DNA of 28,766 bases, from the NCBI GenBank assembly GCA_002390025.1, contig DGRU01000031.1, forward strand, positions 1 to 28,766, read 5' to 3'. The stretch comes from Lachnospiraceae bacterium UBA4380 (lineage in GTDB: Bacteria; Bacillota; Clostridia; Lachnospirales; Lachnospiraceae). Below are positions 1 through 7,532 of the stretch, piece by piece. The notes beneath the pieces are model-generated. The model saw nothing but the letters and a program-made list of their open reading frames with translations. It was not told where the DNA came from and did no database searches. Positions within the stretch are counted from its first letter, which is position 1. Each line of letters starts with the position of its first letter. The translations under genes were made by a program, and so were the position numbers.

Positions 1-566
1 AGAGTCATCTGGTCGCCGGTGTAAGCGTGGATTGTGCACATGATACCGGACTTGATGGGAGCAAGGTCGTTCAGAGCCTTTGCCATGGGAGCCAGGCAGT
101 TGGTTGTGCAGGATGCAGCGGAGATGATCTTGTCTTCGCTGGTCAGGGACTGATGGTTAACATTGTAAACGATGGTAGGCAGATCGTTGCCTGCAGGAGC
201 GGAGATGATGACGTGCTTTGCGCCTGCATCGATGTGTGCCTGTGCTTTTGCCTTGGAGGTGTAGAAGCCTGTGCACTCCAGAACGACATCTACGCCGATC
301 TCGCCCCAGGGAAGCTCAGCTGCGTTGGCCTTCGCATAAATCTTAATCTCTTTGCCATCGACTGTGATAGAATCTTCGCCGAAGGACACGGTGTCAGCCT
401 TGTCATATCTGCCCTGTGTGCTGTCATACTTGAGCAGGTGTGCAAGCATCTCGGGAGATGTCAGATCGTTGATTGCTACGATCTCAAAACCCTCAGCGCC
501 AAACATCTGACGGAATGCCAGACGACCAATACGACCGAAACCGTTAATTGCTACTTTTACTGCCAT
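1..566 (-). CDS. gap: Glyceraldehyde-3-phosphate dehydrogenase, type I (5' part; 3' end outside window)
   Basis: Glycolytic enzyme that oxidises glyceraldehyde-3-phosphate to 1,3-bisphosphoglycerate in the cytosol. 188 codons are visible; the usual length is about 335, so the C-terminal part lies beyond base 1. The N-terminal Rossmann motif INGFGRIGR is at residues 7-15, followed by AINDL (about 31-35), whose Asp fits NAD preference. The active-site motif SAASCTTNC puts the catalytic Cys at 153, and His180 lies in TIHAYTGDQ. The ATG at 566-564 is preceded by TAGGAGGAAC (571-580), a near-ideal ribosome site. A strong promoter candidate lies about 190 bp upstream, so the gene probably has a long leader. 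Identity is very secure. Confidence 0.97.
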   Translation of the reverse strand, partial: MAVKVAINGFGRIGRLAFRQMFGAEGFEIVAINDLTSPEMLAHLLKYDSTQGRYDKADTVSFGEDSITVDGKEIKIYAKANAAELPWGEIGVDVVLECTGFYTSKAKAQAHIDAGAKHVIISAPAGNDLPTIVYNVNHQSLTSEDKIISAASCTTNCLAPMAKALNDLAPIKSGIMCTIHAYTGDQMT

Positions 567-985
567 TTTTGTTCCTCCTACATAAACATAAAGGTTTTAG
601 CAACAATCTGATGTATGCTGAATGAGCGCTGCTCCGCACCGTCCCGCCGGTATCTCACGATTTCATATAAAAATATAAAAGCCGGAAATCCTAACGAAAT
701 GCCGTTGCGGCCAGGAAGATACCACGGGCACAGCCAGCAAGCGTCAGATTTTTGTCAGACTTCATTGTACCGTATAAGGCAGGTAAAATTCAAGTATTAT
801 TATAAGATTTTGAAAAAAACATATCGGGTTTGCACGCAAAAACCATGAATAATGCACAACTTCCGTTTCCCTTTTATCGTTTCAACTGCAAAAAACTACA
901 TAATTTAATATGCAGTAAATTTACAGGGCTTAAATCAGGCCGCACAAACAATATGGACGCAGGATATTTTTCTGTATAAAACTAT
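567..985. other. Intergenic region between gap and tRNA-Arg
   Basis: AT-rich spacer of about 420 bp holding the gap leader (567-757) and gap promoter. From 794 to 985 I see no ORF with a ribosome site, no clear hairpin and no recognisable riboswitch. The short plus-strand reading frames at 27-611 and 615-848 lack ribosome sites, and the first is antisense to gap. Confidence 0.5.
764..793 (-). promoter_or_regulatory. Candidate sigma-A promoter for gap
   Basis: On the minus strand: TTGAAT (788-793), an 18-bp spacer, then TACAAT (764-769). Both boxes are close to consensus and point to gap. Transcription would start near 757 and give a leader of about 190 nt. Confidence 0.6.
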
Positions 986-1018
986 AAAAAAACGGCGGGA
1001 CCGGTAATGATCCCGCCG
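986..1018 (-). terminator. Rho-independent terminator of tRNA-Arg
   Basis: On the minus strand, CGGCGGGA (993-1000) pairs perfectly with TCCCGCCG (1011-1018) around a 10-nt loop. A run of seven T follows. It sits 8 bp past the tRNA 3' end. Confidence 0.9.
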
Positions 1019-1026
1019 CAAAAGTC

Positions 1027-1098
1027 TGCACTCGACAGGAATCGAACCTGCATTAAAGGCGTCGGAGGCCTCCGTTCTATCCATTAGACTACGAGTGC
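1027..1098 (-). tRNA. tRNA-Arg, anticodon CCG
   Basis: Read on the minus strand, the acceptor arms GCACTCG (1098-1092) and CGAGTGC (1034-1028) pair fully, with discriminator A. The anticodon stem GAGGC/GCCTT encloses the 7-nt loop CTCCGAC; U33 is followed by CCG, which reads the Arg codon CGG. The T arm contains GGTTCGATTCC. CCA is not encoded. It has its own promoter and terminator and so is transcribed as a single gene. Confidence 0.95.
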
Positions 1099-1142
1099 GC
1101 ATGCTGCCCTTGCAACACAGAAGGTGTTTTCAGGCAAAGGCT

Positions 1143-1171
1143 ATATTAACACATCTTTTGCCTTCTGTCCA
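1143..1171 (-). promoter_or_regulatory. Candidate promoter for tRNA-Arg
   Basis: Minus strand: TGGACA (1166-1171), one mismatch from TTGACA, a 17-bp spacer, then TAATAT (1143-1148). It ends about 45 bp upstream of the mature tRNA 5' end, leaving a 5' leader for RNase P. Confidence 0.5.
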
Positions 1172-1344
1172 GAAGTGATCTGTTATTCTCTTTTTTTCTC
1201 TGCTCTACCCTTCTTTTTACGGATCGTCCCGGCCGCGTATCCCCCTTTTTCCGCCGGCTCCGTATCTTGTGAAAATGTCCCATTTTTTCAGCTGTAAGCG
1301 GTTAAAATTCGAACAATTTAGATAAGAAAGCCTTCTATAAACAG

Positions 1345-1373
1345 TTGAGTTTTGGCGAAAGCAAGACTATAAT
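1345..1373 (+). promoter_or_regulatory. Strong sigma-A promoter for the FN3-like protein cluster
   Basis: TTGAGT (1345-1350), an exact 17-bp spacer and a perfect TATAAT (1368-1373). It faces the first secreted FN3-like gene, about 150 bp downstream. The preceding stretch (1172-1344) shows nothing else recognisable. Confidence 0.75.
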
Positions 1374-1531
1374 GAATTTAAGTATTTGCCGGTTTTCCGC
1401 AAGCCGGCATCAATACAGGATCAAAACGCTGGGTTTAGTATATGTATGTCAGTTTGTGTGCGTCTGGCCGTATGCACTTAACGCGGGATTTTGGTCTGTG
1501 TTTCATCAACCTGCCTATGGAGGGAAAAAAA
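1374..1531 (+). other. Leader of first FN3-like gene, with small hairpin
   Basis: About 150 nt of presumed 5' UTR. TGCCGG (1387-1392) and CCGGCA (1404-1409) can form a 6-bp hairpin. The end of the leader, ACCTGCCTATGGAGG (1509-1523), recurs almost exactly before the second paralogue (2336-2350), showing that the gene duplication included part of the leader. Confidence 0.5.
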
Positions 1532-2233
1532 GTGATTAAAACTATCAAACGTCTAGCTGCCTGCCTTTTGATCACCGTTTTCATCTTCGGCTCTCTCACT
1601 CTCACAAGTGCTGAAGCAGCTATGAAGAAGCCCGGCAACAACCGCTTTGTGCAGTGGAACAACACTTCGTTCACATCTGCTACTATCGCATGGAACAAGG
1701 TTTCCGGCGCAAACGCCTATCAGATCCGCTGCACGTGGACTGACGGAAGCCACAATATCGGCGGTTATGTCGAAGGCAAGTACAACGGAGTCAGAATCAA
1801 AAACCTGCACTATCAGCATGTGTATTACGCACAGGTCCGCGCGCTCAAAGTAAACAGTGCCAAAGTGATCACACAGTACAGCCCCTGGTCCAACATCGTG
1901 TTCATTACACCTTTCCCCAAGAATGTAACCGGCAGAAAGGGCAGCGGTCTCACTGAGAAGCTGAGCTGGAACATCATCTACGGTTCCAATGGATACAATG
2001 TATGGCTGACCACCAACCCTTCCGGAAAATGGTACTGGAACCTTTCCACTAATACAAAGGCCACTTCCACTTCCGCAACTGTTCAGAGGTACAGAGGCGA
2101 AAAGCTCAAAATGTACCAGAACTACTATGTAAAGGTCTACACCAGGCGCAAACGAAACGGTGTCTTCTGCACTGTACCGGAGCCTTATAAGAGCTACTAT
2201 CAGATCTATTTCTATTACTATTATTCGAGATAA
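1532..2233 (+). CDS. Secreted tandem fibronectin-III-like protein, paralogue 1
   Basis: 233 residues. The start is taken as GTG at 1532 because GGAGGG (1519-1524) lies 7 nt before it and the N-terminus then aligns with the next paralogue; an upstream ATG at 1442 would add 30 unrelated residues. A signal peptide with KRLAACLLITVFIFGSLTL ends near SAEAA (about residue 29), so the product should be exported. The mature part reads as two beta-sandwich units: one ending in SPWSNIVFITP, and one starting near PKNVTG with WNIIYGSNGYNV and ending in TRRKRNGVFCTVP. One Cys in each unit (RCTW, FCTV) could form a disulfide. The C-terminus is tyrosine-rich. There is no sortase motif or membrane anchor. 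The FN3-like call rests on pattern only; the function, perhaps adhesion or surface binding, is inferred. Confidence 0.75.
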   Translation: MIKTIKRLAACLLITVFIFGSLTLTSAEAAMKKPGNNRFVQWNNTSFTSATIAWNKVSGANAYQIRCTWTDGSHNIGGYVEGKYNGVRIKNLHYQHVYYAQVRALKVNSAKVITQYSPWSNIVFITPFPKNVTGRKGSGLTEKLSWNIIYGSNGYNVWLTTNPSGKWYWNLSTNTKATSTSATVQRYRGEKLKMYQNYYVKVYTRRKRNGVFCTVPEPYKSYYQIYFYYYYSR

Positions 2234-2274
2234 GGCTTAAATCAGTTTTACTGATGCGAGCTGACAGATGAAAG

Positions 2275-2320
2275 ATGAAGGCCGGCAGGCCGGTCCTGAT
2301 CGGCGGCTGCCGGCCTTCAT
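2275..2320. repeat. 14-bp perfect inverted repeat between paralogues 1 and 2
   Basis: ATGAAGGCCGGCAG (2275-2288) pairs perfectly with CTGCCGGCCTTCAT (2307-2320), and an inner GCCG/CGGC can extend the stem. No T-run follows on either strand, so it does not look like an intrinsic terminator. It may stabilise or process the mRNA, or separate expression of the two paralogues. Confidence 0.7.
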
Positions 2321-2358
2321 CCGCCTGCCTCATCTACCTGCCTACGGAGGAAACAAAA

Positions 2359-3069
2359 ATGACCAAATCATTTAAGCGGTTGGCTGCGTGCCTTCTGATT
2401 ACCATCTTCCTCTTCGGGTCTCTTACTCTCACCAGTGCAGAAGCAGCAATGAAGAAACCCGGTAACAATCGCTTCGTGAAATGGAATGACACAAGTTTTT
2501 CCTCGTGTACAGTTGCATGGAACAGAGTTCCCGGTGCAAGCGGCTATCAGATTCGCTGTACATGGACTGACGGAAGTCATAATATCGGTACTGGCCCATA
2601 TGAATATATCAGCGCTGAGTATAATGGTGTAAGATTTAGCGGACTTCACTATCAGCATGTTTACTATATGCAAGTCCGTGCTCTTACGGTTAATTCAAGT
2701 GGATATGCTACAGGTTTCAGTCCCTGGTCCAATATCGTGTTCATAACTCCCTGGCCCAAGAATGTAAGCGGAAGCAAGGGGAGCGGCCTCACCGAGAAGC
2801 TGCGGTGGAACATTATCTACGGTTCCAACGGCTATAATGTATTCCTTGCCACCAATCCCAACGGCAAGTGGTACTGGAGCCTTTCCACCAGCACCAAAGC
2901 AACTGCTACTTCCGCTACTGTCAGGAAGTACAGGGGAAGTAATCTGAAAATGTATACGAACTACTACATCCGTGTTGTAACGAGGCGCAAGAGAAACGGC
3001 GTATTCTGTACTGTCCCTGCGCCAGGTAGTTCATATTATCAGGGACGATTCTATTATTATTATAAATAA
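2359..3069 (+). CDS. Secreted tandem fibronectin-III-like protein, paralogue 2
   Basis: 236 residues, ATG at 2359 preceded by GGAGG (2346-2350). It matches paralogue 1 along its whole length: signal peptide KRLAACLLITIFLFGSLTL, AMKKPGNNRFVKWND, YQIRCTWTDGSHNI, SPWSNIVFITPWPKNVSG, WNIIYGSNGYNV, TRRKRNGVFCTVP, and a tyrosine-rich end. It differs by a few extra residues after DGSHNIG and by scattered substitutions, so this is a fairly recent tandem duplication with diverging exposed loops. No separate promoter is evident in the 125-bp gap, so it is probably read from the promoter at 1345. A strong terminator at 3262-3305 ends this unit. Confidence 0.75.
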   Translation: MTKSFKRLAACLLITIFLFGSLTLTSAEAAMKKPGNNRFVKWNDTSFSSCTVAWNRVPGASGYQIRCTWTDGSHNIGTGPYEYISAEYNGVRFSGLHYQHVYYMQVRALTVNSSGYATGFSPWSNIVFITPWPKNVSGSKGSGLTEKLRWNIIYGSNGYNVFLATNPNGKWYWSLSTSTKATATSATVRKYRGSNLKMYTNYYIRVVTRRKRNGVFCTVPAPGSSYYQGRFYYYYK

Positions 3070-3124
3070 TAGTCATTTCAAGACTGTTTCAGACAATGGG
3101 AGTATACTCTACGCACACACACTG

Positions 3125-3238
3125 TTAATCATCCCATGGGAGTTAACCGCAGCATGGATGGCAGAGTTGTCCATGCACGCAGATTTCTCCTCATACAAAA
3201 TGTGAAGCATCTGTTTTCCATGGGAAAACCGCTTCACA
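3125..3238 (+). other. Three consecutive stem-loops between paralogue 2 and its terminator
   Basis: TTAA-tca-TCCCATGGGA-g-TTAA (3125-3146); GCATGGA/TCCATGC (3152-3158 and 3170-3176); and TGTGAAGC/GCTTCACA (3201-3208 and 3231-3238), which encloses a second stem GTTTTCC/GGAAAAC (3213-3219 and 3223-3229). Followed by the terminator, these give a densely structured 3' region of about 180 nt. I do not recognise a known RNA family. It may be a long 3' UTR or an independent small RNA. The rest of 3070-3454 holds the terminator and a promoter. Confidence 0.45.
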
Positions 3239-3261
3239 CAGAGGCAAGGTCTTCGAAATCC

Positions 3262-3305
3262 AAACAGACGGCTGGAAATCCATATTTCCCGCCGTCTGTT
3301 TTTTT
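3262..3305 (+). terminator. Rho-independent terminator after paralogue 2
   Basis: AAACAGACGGC (3262-3272) pairs with GCCGTCTGTTT (3291-3301), with an inner GGAAA/TTTCC stem, and runs into seven T. Confidence 0.92.
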
Positions 3306-3370
3306 GTTTCCAAATAATTCGATATGCACGATTATTAGTAAAAGAAATCATTTGTCGGCATCAGAAACTG

Positions 3371-3399
3371 TTGCGTTTTCCGGACTCTCCTATTATAAT
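3371..3399 (+). promoter_or_regulatory. Promoter for paralogue 3 and the YgjP-type gene
   Basis: TTGCGT (3371-3376), a 17-bp spacer and a perfect TATAAT (3394-3399). The leader would be about 50 nt before the ATG at 3455. With the terminator at 3262-3305, this makes paralogue 3 a separate transcription unit. Confidence 0.7.
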
Positions 3400-3454
3400 G
3401 CGGGATGATAATTTGACAGGTTAAGAATCACCCCCATTAAACGGAGGAACATCT

Positions 3455-4168
3455 ATGTTCAATTCCCTGAGACGTTTTACGGCACTCATTCTGGCTGCGG
3501 TATTCATCTTCAGCACCGTGCCGGCTTTCAATGTTGAGGCAGCAACGAAGGATTCCCTGAAAAAGCCGGGAAACGCCAGATTTCTGAAATGGAACAACAA
3601 AGAGTTCTCTGACGTCGCCATCGCATGGAACAAGGTGGCGGGTGCGGACTGCTATGAAGTCAAATGCACCTGGACCGATAATACGCATGATGCCTACAGC
3701 AATATCCGCTATGTGGATCACTATTATAATGCTGTGCTGTTTTCAAACATCAATTACAAGCACGTTTATCAGGCGAGAGTCCGCGCCTGCAAAATGGACG
3801 CCGGCGGGACAGTCACCGGCACCAGTCCCTGGTCCAATATCGTCTTCATAACGCCATGGCCCAGAGACGTCTCAGGTTCAGTCAACAAACAGTCCGTTCT
3901 TTCGCTAAAGTGGAATATTATTTACGGATCAAACGGATACAATATCTTCATGTCTGCCAATCCGGGCTCATCCTGGACATGGAGATACTCCACCAGCACG
4001 AGCGCCACTGCCACTTCTGCCTCCTTTACCGGGTTTAAGGGAGTACGCTTTAAAAGACATCAGAACTATTACGTCAGGGTGATCACAAGGCGAAAACGCA
4101 ACGGTGTATTCTGCACAGTTCCGGAGCCATACAGTACCTTTTACCAGTTTAGATTCACAGGGAAGTAG
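3455..4168 (+). CDS. Secreted tandem fibronectin-III-like protein, paralogue 3
   Basis: 237 residues, ATG at 3455 with CGGAGG (3440-3445) upstream. The signal peptide has the hydrophobic run FTALILAAVFIFSTVPAF and likely cleavage near VEAA. The two-unit plan is that of paralogues 1 and 2: KKPGNARFLKWN, YEVKCTWTD, TSPWSNIVFITPWP, WNIIYGSNGYNI, TRRKRNGVFCTVPEPY. It is clearly more divergent, has extra Cys residues in the first unit (DCYEVKC, RACKMD), lacks the Tyr-rich tail and has its own promoter. Its leader does not resemble those of the other two, so the duplication is older. It may share a transcript with the peptidase gene starting 5 nt after its stop. Function unknown; surface or secreted role inferred. 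Confidence 0.75.
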   Translation: MFNSLRRFTALILAAVFIFSTVPAFNVEAATKDSLKKPGNARFLKWNNKEFSDVAIAWNKVAGADCYEVKCTWTDNTHDAYSNIRYVDHYYNAVLFSNINYKHVYQARVRACKMDAGGTVTGTSPWSNIVFITPWPRDVSGSVNKQSVLSLKWNIIYGSNGYNIFMSANPGSSWTWRYSTSTSATATSASFTGFKGVRFKRHQNYYVRVITRRKRNGVFCTVPEPYSTFYQFRFTGK

Positions 4169-4173
4169 TCGAT

Positions 4174-4818
4174 TTGAACAAAAACGCTTTTGGCCGGGAG
4201 TCTCTTTCTGCAGATAAAACCAGGAAGAACTGCCTCCCGGCTTCTTCTCCTATCAATGAGTCCATACAGATCATCCGAAGCAGCAGGCGCACACTTTCTC
4301 TGCAGGTCAGGCACGACGGGCAGATTCTGGTACGCGCTCCGAAAAACGCCTCCCTCAGAGAGATCGAAGCCTTCGTGCGGAAAAATTCGGACTGGCTGAA
4401 AAAGCATCTGGCCATGGTGGAAAAACAGAAGGCAGAGGAGGCTGCCAACCCGGTAGTGCCTCTTACCATGGATGAAATACGTTCTCTTGCGGACAGGGCC
4501 ATGCGCATTATCCCGGAACGGACCGCATATTTTGCCCCTCTGGTCGGTGTCACCTACGGTCGGATCACCATCCGCAACCAGAAGACCCGCTGGGGAAGCT
4601 GCTCAGCCAGAGGAAACCTCAATTTCAACTGTCTGCTGATGCTGGCTCCGCCGGAAGTCCTGGACTATGTCATCGTTCATGAACTCTGCCACAGAAAGGA
4701 AATGAATCACTCCCCCCGCTTCTGGGCACAAGTTGCCAGTGTGATCCCCGACTACAAGATTCGTGAAAAATGGCTCAAGACAGAAGGAACTAAACTCATG
4801 CGGCGTATGACCGGGTAA
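4174..4818 (+). CDS. YgjP/DUF45-type M48-like metallopeptidase
   Basis: 214 residues. The zinc motif HELCH followed by NHSPRFW near residues 169-184 is the signature of the YgjP-like (DUF45) family, and RWGSCS upstream is also typical. The N-terminal part, IRSSRRTLSLQV...GQILVRAP, matches the beta-rich start of the family. No signal peptide or membrane segment, so it should be cytosolic. Substrates of this family are poorly known. The start is uncertain: the frame opens with TTG at 4174, only 5 nt after the stop of the preceding gene, with a weak GGGAAG; no in-frame ATG occurs before the conserved region. Translational coupling to paralogue 3 is therefore likely. Immediately after the stop come three 15-bp tandem repeats. 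Confidence 0.85.
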   Translation: MNKNAFGRESLSADKTRKNCLPASSPINESIQIIRSSRRTLSLQVRHDGQILVRAPKNASLREIEAFVRKNSDWLKKHLAMVEKQKAEEAANPVVPLTMDEIRSLADRAMRIIPERTAYFAPLVGVTYGRITIRNQKTRWGSCSARGNLNFNCLLMLAPPEVLDYVIVHELCHRKEMNHSPRFWAQVASVIPDYKIREKWLKTEGTKLMRRMTG

Positions 4819-4822
4819 ACCG

Positions 4823-4867
4823 ATCAAAAAAGACTTTATCAAAAAAGACTCTATAAAAAAAGACTCT
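4823..4867 (+). repeat. Three tandem 15-bp repeats just after a stop codon
   Basis: ATCAAAAAAGACTTT (4823-4837), ATCAAAAAAGACTCT (4838-4852) and ATAAAAAAAGACTCT (4853-4867). The last copy forms the left arm of the terminator stem. On the other side of the terminator a 12-bp direct repeat, TTTTACTGTCAA, occurs at 4926-4937 and 4942-4953. Confidence 0.9.
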
Positions 4868-4929
4868 ATGGTATGTACCCTCCCTCCCGGACAAGCGGGA
4901 GGGAAGATACACAGCACAGAGTCTTTTTT
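4856..4929. terminator. Bidirectional terminator between convergent genes
   Basis: Outer stem AAAAAAGACTCT (4856-4867) with AGAGTCTTTTTT (4918-4929); inner stem TCCCTCCCG (4881-4889) with CGGGAGGGA (4896-4904). The A-run on one side and T-run on the other let it work for the YgjP-type gene (+) and the HAD gene (-). Confidence 0.8.
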
Positions 4930-4994
4930 ACTGTCAACCTATTTTACTGTCAAAAACCTTTTGGAAGCCGGGTCTTTCCCACTGAGATTAAAAA

Positions 4995-5636
4995 TTATAC
5001 CCAGTCTGTGATCGTCTCATCCGAGACCGCGGCACAGTCCTCCCAGCCTCCGGAATAGGGATCATAGACGGCAACCGTCCGAAATCCGGCATTTTTGGCT
5101 GTCCGGAGCGCCGCGAGAGAATCTTCATAGACATAGATCTCCTCCGGCGAGGCCCCCAGCCTGCGCGCTGCCTCCAAAAAGGCATCGGGATAGTCCTTTC
5201 CCCTTCCGACTTCCTCGCAGCTCATGAGGAAGGCAAAATAGTGTTCCACTCCCAGACGGCTCAGACACAGATGGACCAGGGGCTTCGCAGTAGCTGTTAC
5301 AACACAGAGCTTTGCGCCCTGTTTTGCCAGCTGCTCCAGGTGCTCCCGCACGCCTTTTTTGAGAGGAATATCTTCTTCATAGTGACGGCGCATGACAGCG
5401 TTGAGGTCAGAGAGAAGCTGATCCGGTGATTCCGGGAGATCATATTCCCTTTTCAGATAGACGCATGCCTCCGGCATGGTCATGGTCCTGAGTCTTTCGA
5501 CCAGCCCCTCGGTACTCTTTGTGATCCCTCTGGAGACCAGGTAATCGGGACTGAGGGTGTTCCAATATGGCATGGAATCGATCAATGTGCCGTCCATATC
5601 CATGATACAGTATTTCTTATTTTTCGTATCTGTCAC
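4995..5636 (-). CDS. HAD-IA family phosphatase (beta-phosphoglucomutase-like)
   Basis: 213 residues, close to the usual 210-225. Motif I DMDGTLIDS gives nucleophile Asp13 and general acid Asp15. An alpha-helical cap follows (about residues 25-85). Motif II is VVTAT, motif III Lys lies in GRGKDYPDAF, and motif IV is YVYEDSLAAL. It should hydrolyse or transfer phosphate on a small cytosolic metabolite; the substrate cannot be read from the sequence. The start is GTG at 5636 with AGGTGG a few bases upstream; family members usually begin close to motif I, so this fits. It lies downstream of the pyrophosphatase with a 114-bp gap and may be cotranscribed with it. The 3' end shares the terminator at 4856-4929. 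Confidence 0.88.
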   Translation of the reverse strand: MTDTKNKKYCIMDMDGTLIDSMPYWNTLSPDYLVSRGITKSTEGLVERLRTMTMPEACVYLKREYDLPESPDQLLSDLNAVMRRHYEEDIPLKKGVREHLEQLAKQGAKLCVVTATAKPLVHLCLSRLGVEHYFAFLMSCEEVGRGKDYPDAFLEAARRLGASPEEIYVYEDSLAALRTAKNAGFRTVAVYDPYSGGWEDCAAVSDETITDWV

Positions 5637-5750
5637 ATTCCACCTGCTTAACTCTTTGATACTGATATTTCTGTTTTAAGTCCCGCGTAAGCGAATGCAC
5701 TTGTATGTGCGGCATTTCCGGCCGTCTGTCCCGGCTTCCTGCCTCACTTT

Positions 5751-7397
5751 TTACAGCATATATTTTTCAATCACTTCTGTTACGCGGGGAATGATCTGGG
5801 AGGTGCGGGATACAATTCCCTCGTGGAAACTGTTTTCCTCTCCTTCCCTGTCCGGAAACGCCTCCAGAACCCAGTCGGCCTTTTTGCCGCCGCAGTACAG
5901 GATACAGCCGTTCTCCAGAGCGGAGACAAAGGCGAGGACGCAGAGATCCATCTCCTTGCTGTCGCAGTACTCGTGAATCCTGATGCGGATGTCCAGGGTG
6001 TCCTGCCGGTAACTCTCAATGTCAGAGACATTGACTCTGCCGAAAACGGTGCGGAGACCGGCGATATCGCGGAAGATCATATCGTGGCTGATCATCTCGT
6101 CGATCATCTTGTCACGTACTTCGGTATCCAGTGAGAATAGCTCTCTTGCGAATTCGTCCAGCCGCAGATCGGCGATAGCGGCAAGGATATTCGCCGTCTC
6201 GATGTCACGGGGTGTGGTACTGGGAGTCTGCAGATTGACTGTCTCCGAGAGGATCCCGCCGAGCAGAAGTCCCGCCAGTTCCCTGGTAAAGGGAACCATA
6301 TTTTCGCGGAAAATGGTTGCGATGATGGTCGATGTCGCGCCCACGATCTCATTTCTGAAATTCACCGGCCTTCGGGTGGAGAAATCCGACACGCGGTGAT
6401 GGTCGATGACCTCAAGCACAGGCGCATCCACAATGCCGTTGACCGACTGCTGGAACTGGTTGTGGTCCACCAGGATCATCTGTTTATTGTGGTAATTCAT
6501 CATATGATAGCGGGTGACATAGCCGACCAGATGGTTTTCCGCATCCACGACCGGATAAGAACGGAATCTCGAAGCCGACAGTTTTTTACCCACATCGTCT
6601 GCGATCTCATTGGTACCGAAGCTGACCACCTTTTCCCGCATGATGGTCTCCACGGGAGCTGCCAGATAGAGATAGCGGCTGGTATTCATGGCGCCGCAGC
6701 CGGAACGGACAATCGGGCAGTGGTGCTGCCTGGCGAGTGCCAGAACTTCCTCATCCACTTCCGCTGTTTTCAGCAGAACCAGCATTCCCGCCCCCTGGCG
6801 GATGAGTTCCAGCATGGCATGTTTTTCATTGCCGGAAATAATGATCCTGCCTCGCGCGTCGCAATCGATCAGCTTCTCCTCATTGTTGCGCGTCAGAATA
6901 CCGATCATACCGTTCAGCTTCCGTTTGGGATCGTCATAGATCACTTTGCCGTGAACGGATTTTGCAAAATATTCTGTAGGCGTATGGCGGATGATCCCCT
7001 GGCTGTCGTGGGTATCTCCGAGGGCAAGTTTGGCAATATCGCTCTTGGAAATCCAGCCAATCAGCACGCCGTTCTCATCAGTCACGCCAAAAGACTGTCT
7101 GTCCGTCTCATCCATCAGGCGGACCGTCTCCAGAATCGAAGTTTCCGGTGAGATCGATACAGGTTCATCAAGATCGATCTCGCCCATATTTACTCTGGCG
7201 GTTTCCAACAGGTGAGGCTTTTTGAAATGGAAGCGCTTGAGCAGGTATTTGCATTCCAGATTGACCCGTCCCAGCCGGCAGGGCACGGCGTCCACCCCCT
7301 GTGAACGTTTATAATAGGCGTAGCCGATAGCGGCAACTATACAGTCTGTATCCGGTTTCTGATGTCCCGTCACATATACTCTGTTGTCCTGCGCCAT
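5751..7397 (-). CDS. ppaC: Manganese-dependent inorganic pyrophosphatase with CBS and DRTGG domains (family II)
   Basis: 548 residues from the ATG at 7397, which has GGAGG four bases upstream; the longer frame to 7430 lacks a ribosome site. It hydrolyses pyrophosphate to two phosphates in the cytosol. The DHH catalytic fold starts with TGHQKPDTD, giving ligands His12, Asp16 and Asp18. It is interrupted by a CBS domain (about 70-120), a DRTGG region (about 125-235) and a second CBS domain (about 245-300). It resumes with LVDHNQ and VIDHHRV and ends in a DHHA2 domain. Length and order match CBS-PPases, in which the CBS pair binds adenine nucleotides and controls activity; here that is inferred from family. 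A candidate promoter lies at 7471-7499. Confidence 0.93.
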   Translation of the reverse strand: MAQDNRVYVTGHQKPDTDCIVAAIGYAYYKRSQGVDAVPCRLGRVNLECKYLLKRFHFKKPHLLETARVNMGEIDLDEPVSISPETSILETVRLMDETDRQSFGVTDENGVLIGWISKSDIAKLALGDTHDSQGIIRHTPTEYFAKSVHGKVIYDDPKRKLNGMIGILTRNNEEKLIDCDARGRIIISGNEKHAMLELIRQGAGMLVLLKTAEVDEEVLALARQHHCPIVRSGCGAMNTSRYLYLAAPVETIMREKVVSFGTNEIADDVGKKLSASRFRSYPVVDAENHLVGYVTRYHMMNYHNKQMILVDHNQFQQSVNGIVDAPVLEVIDHHRVSDFSTRRPVNFRNEIVGATSTIIATIFRENMVPFTRELAGLLLGGILSETVNLQTPSTTPRDIETANILAAIADLRLDEFARELFSLDTEVRDKMIDEMISHDMIFRDIAGLRTVFGRVNVSDIESYRQDTLDIRIRIHEYCDSKEMDLCVLAFVSALENGCILYCGGKKADWVLEAFPDREGEENSFHEGIVSRTSQIIPRVTEVIEKYML

Positions 7398-7470
7398 AAA
7401 ACCTCCATGAGAAAACTGAAAACCGCGCATATGCCTTCCCCGGCCTCAGAGACCCGGGAAGACTTCTGCG

Positions 7471-7499
7471 CGTATAGTAACCATTTCAAATCAAGTGAA
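7471..7499 (-). promoter_or_regulatory. Candidate promoter for the pyrophosphatase gene
   Basis: Minus strand TTCACT (7494-7499), 17-bp spacer, TATACG (7471-7476); each box matches consensus at four of six positions. An imperfect inverted repeat with arms CTTCCC (7435-7440) and GGGAAG (7456-7461) lies in the leader. Confidence 0.4.
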
Positions 7500-7532
7500 A
7501 AACCATGCGGTCCGGGATGAGACTGCCTGAGA

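Noticed and set aside
1442..1531. Longer N-terminus for FN3-like paralogue 1 from the ATG at 1442
   Set aside because: It would place 30 unrelated residues before the signal peptide, and the ribosome site at 1519-1524 fits the GTG at 1532 instead.
4823..4953. Insertion-sequence remnant around the terminator
   Set aside because: The repeats are short tandem units around a terminator stem, without a transposase fragment or target-site duplication.
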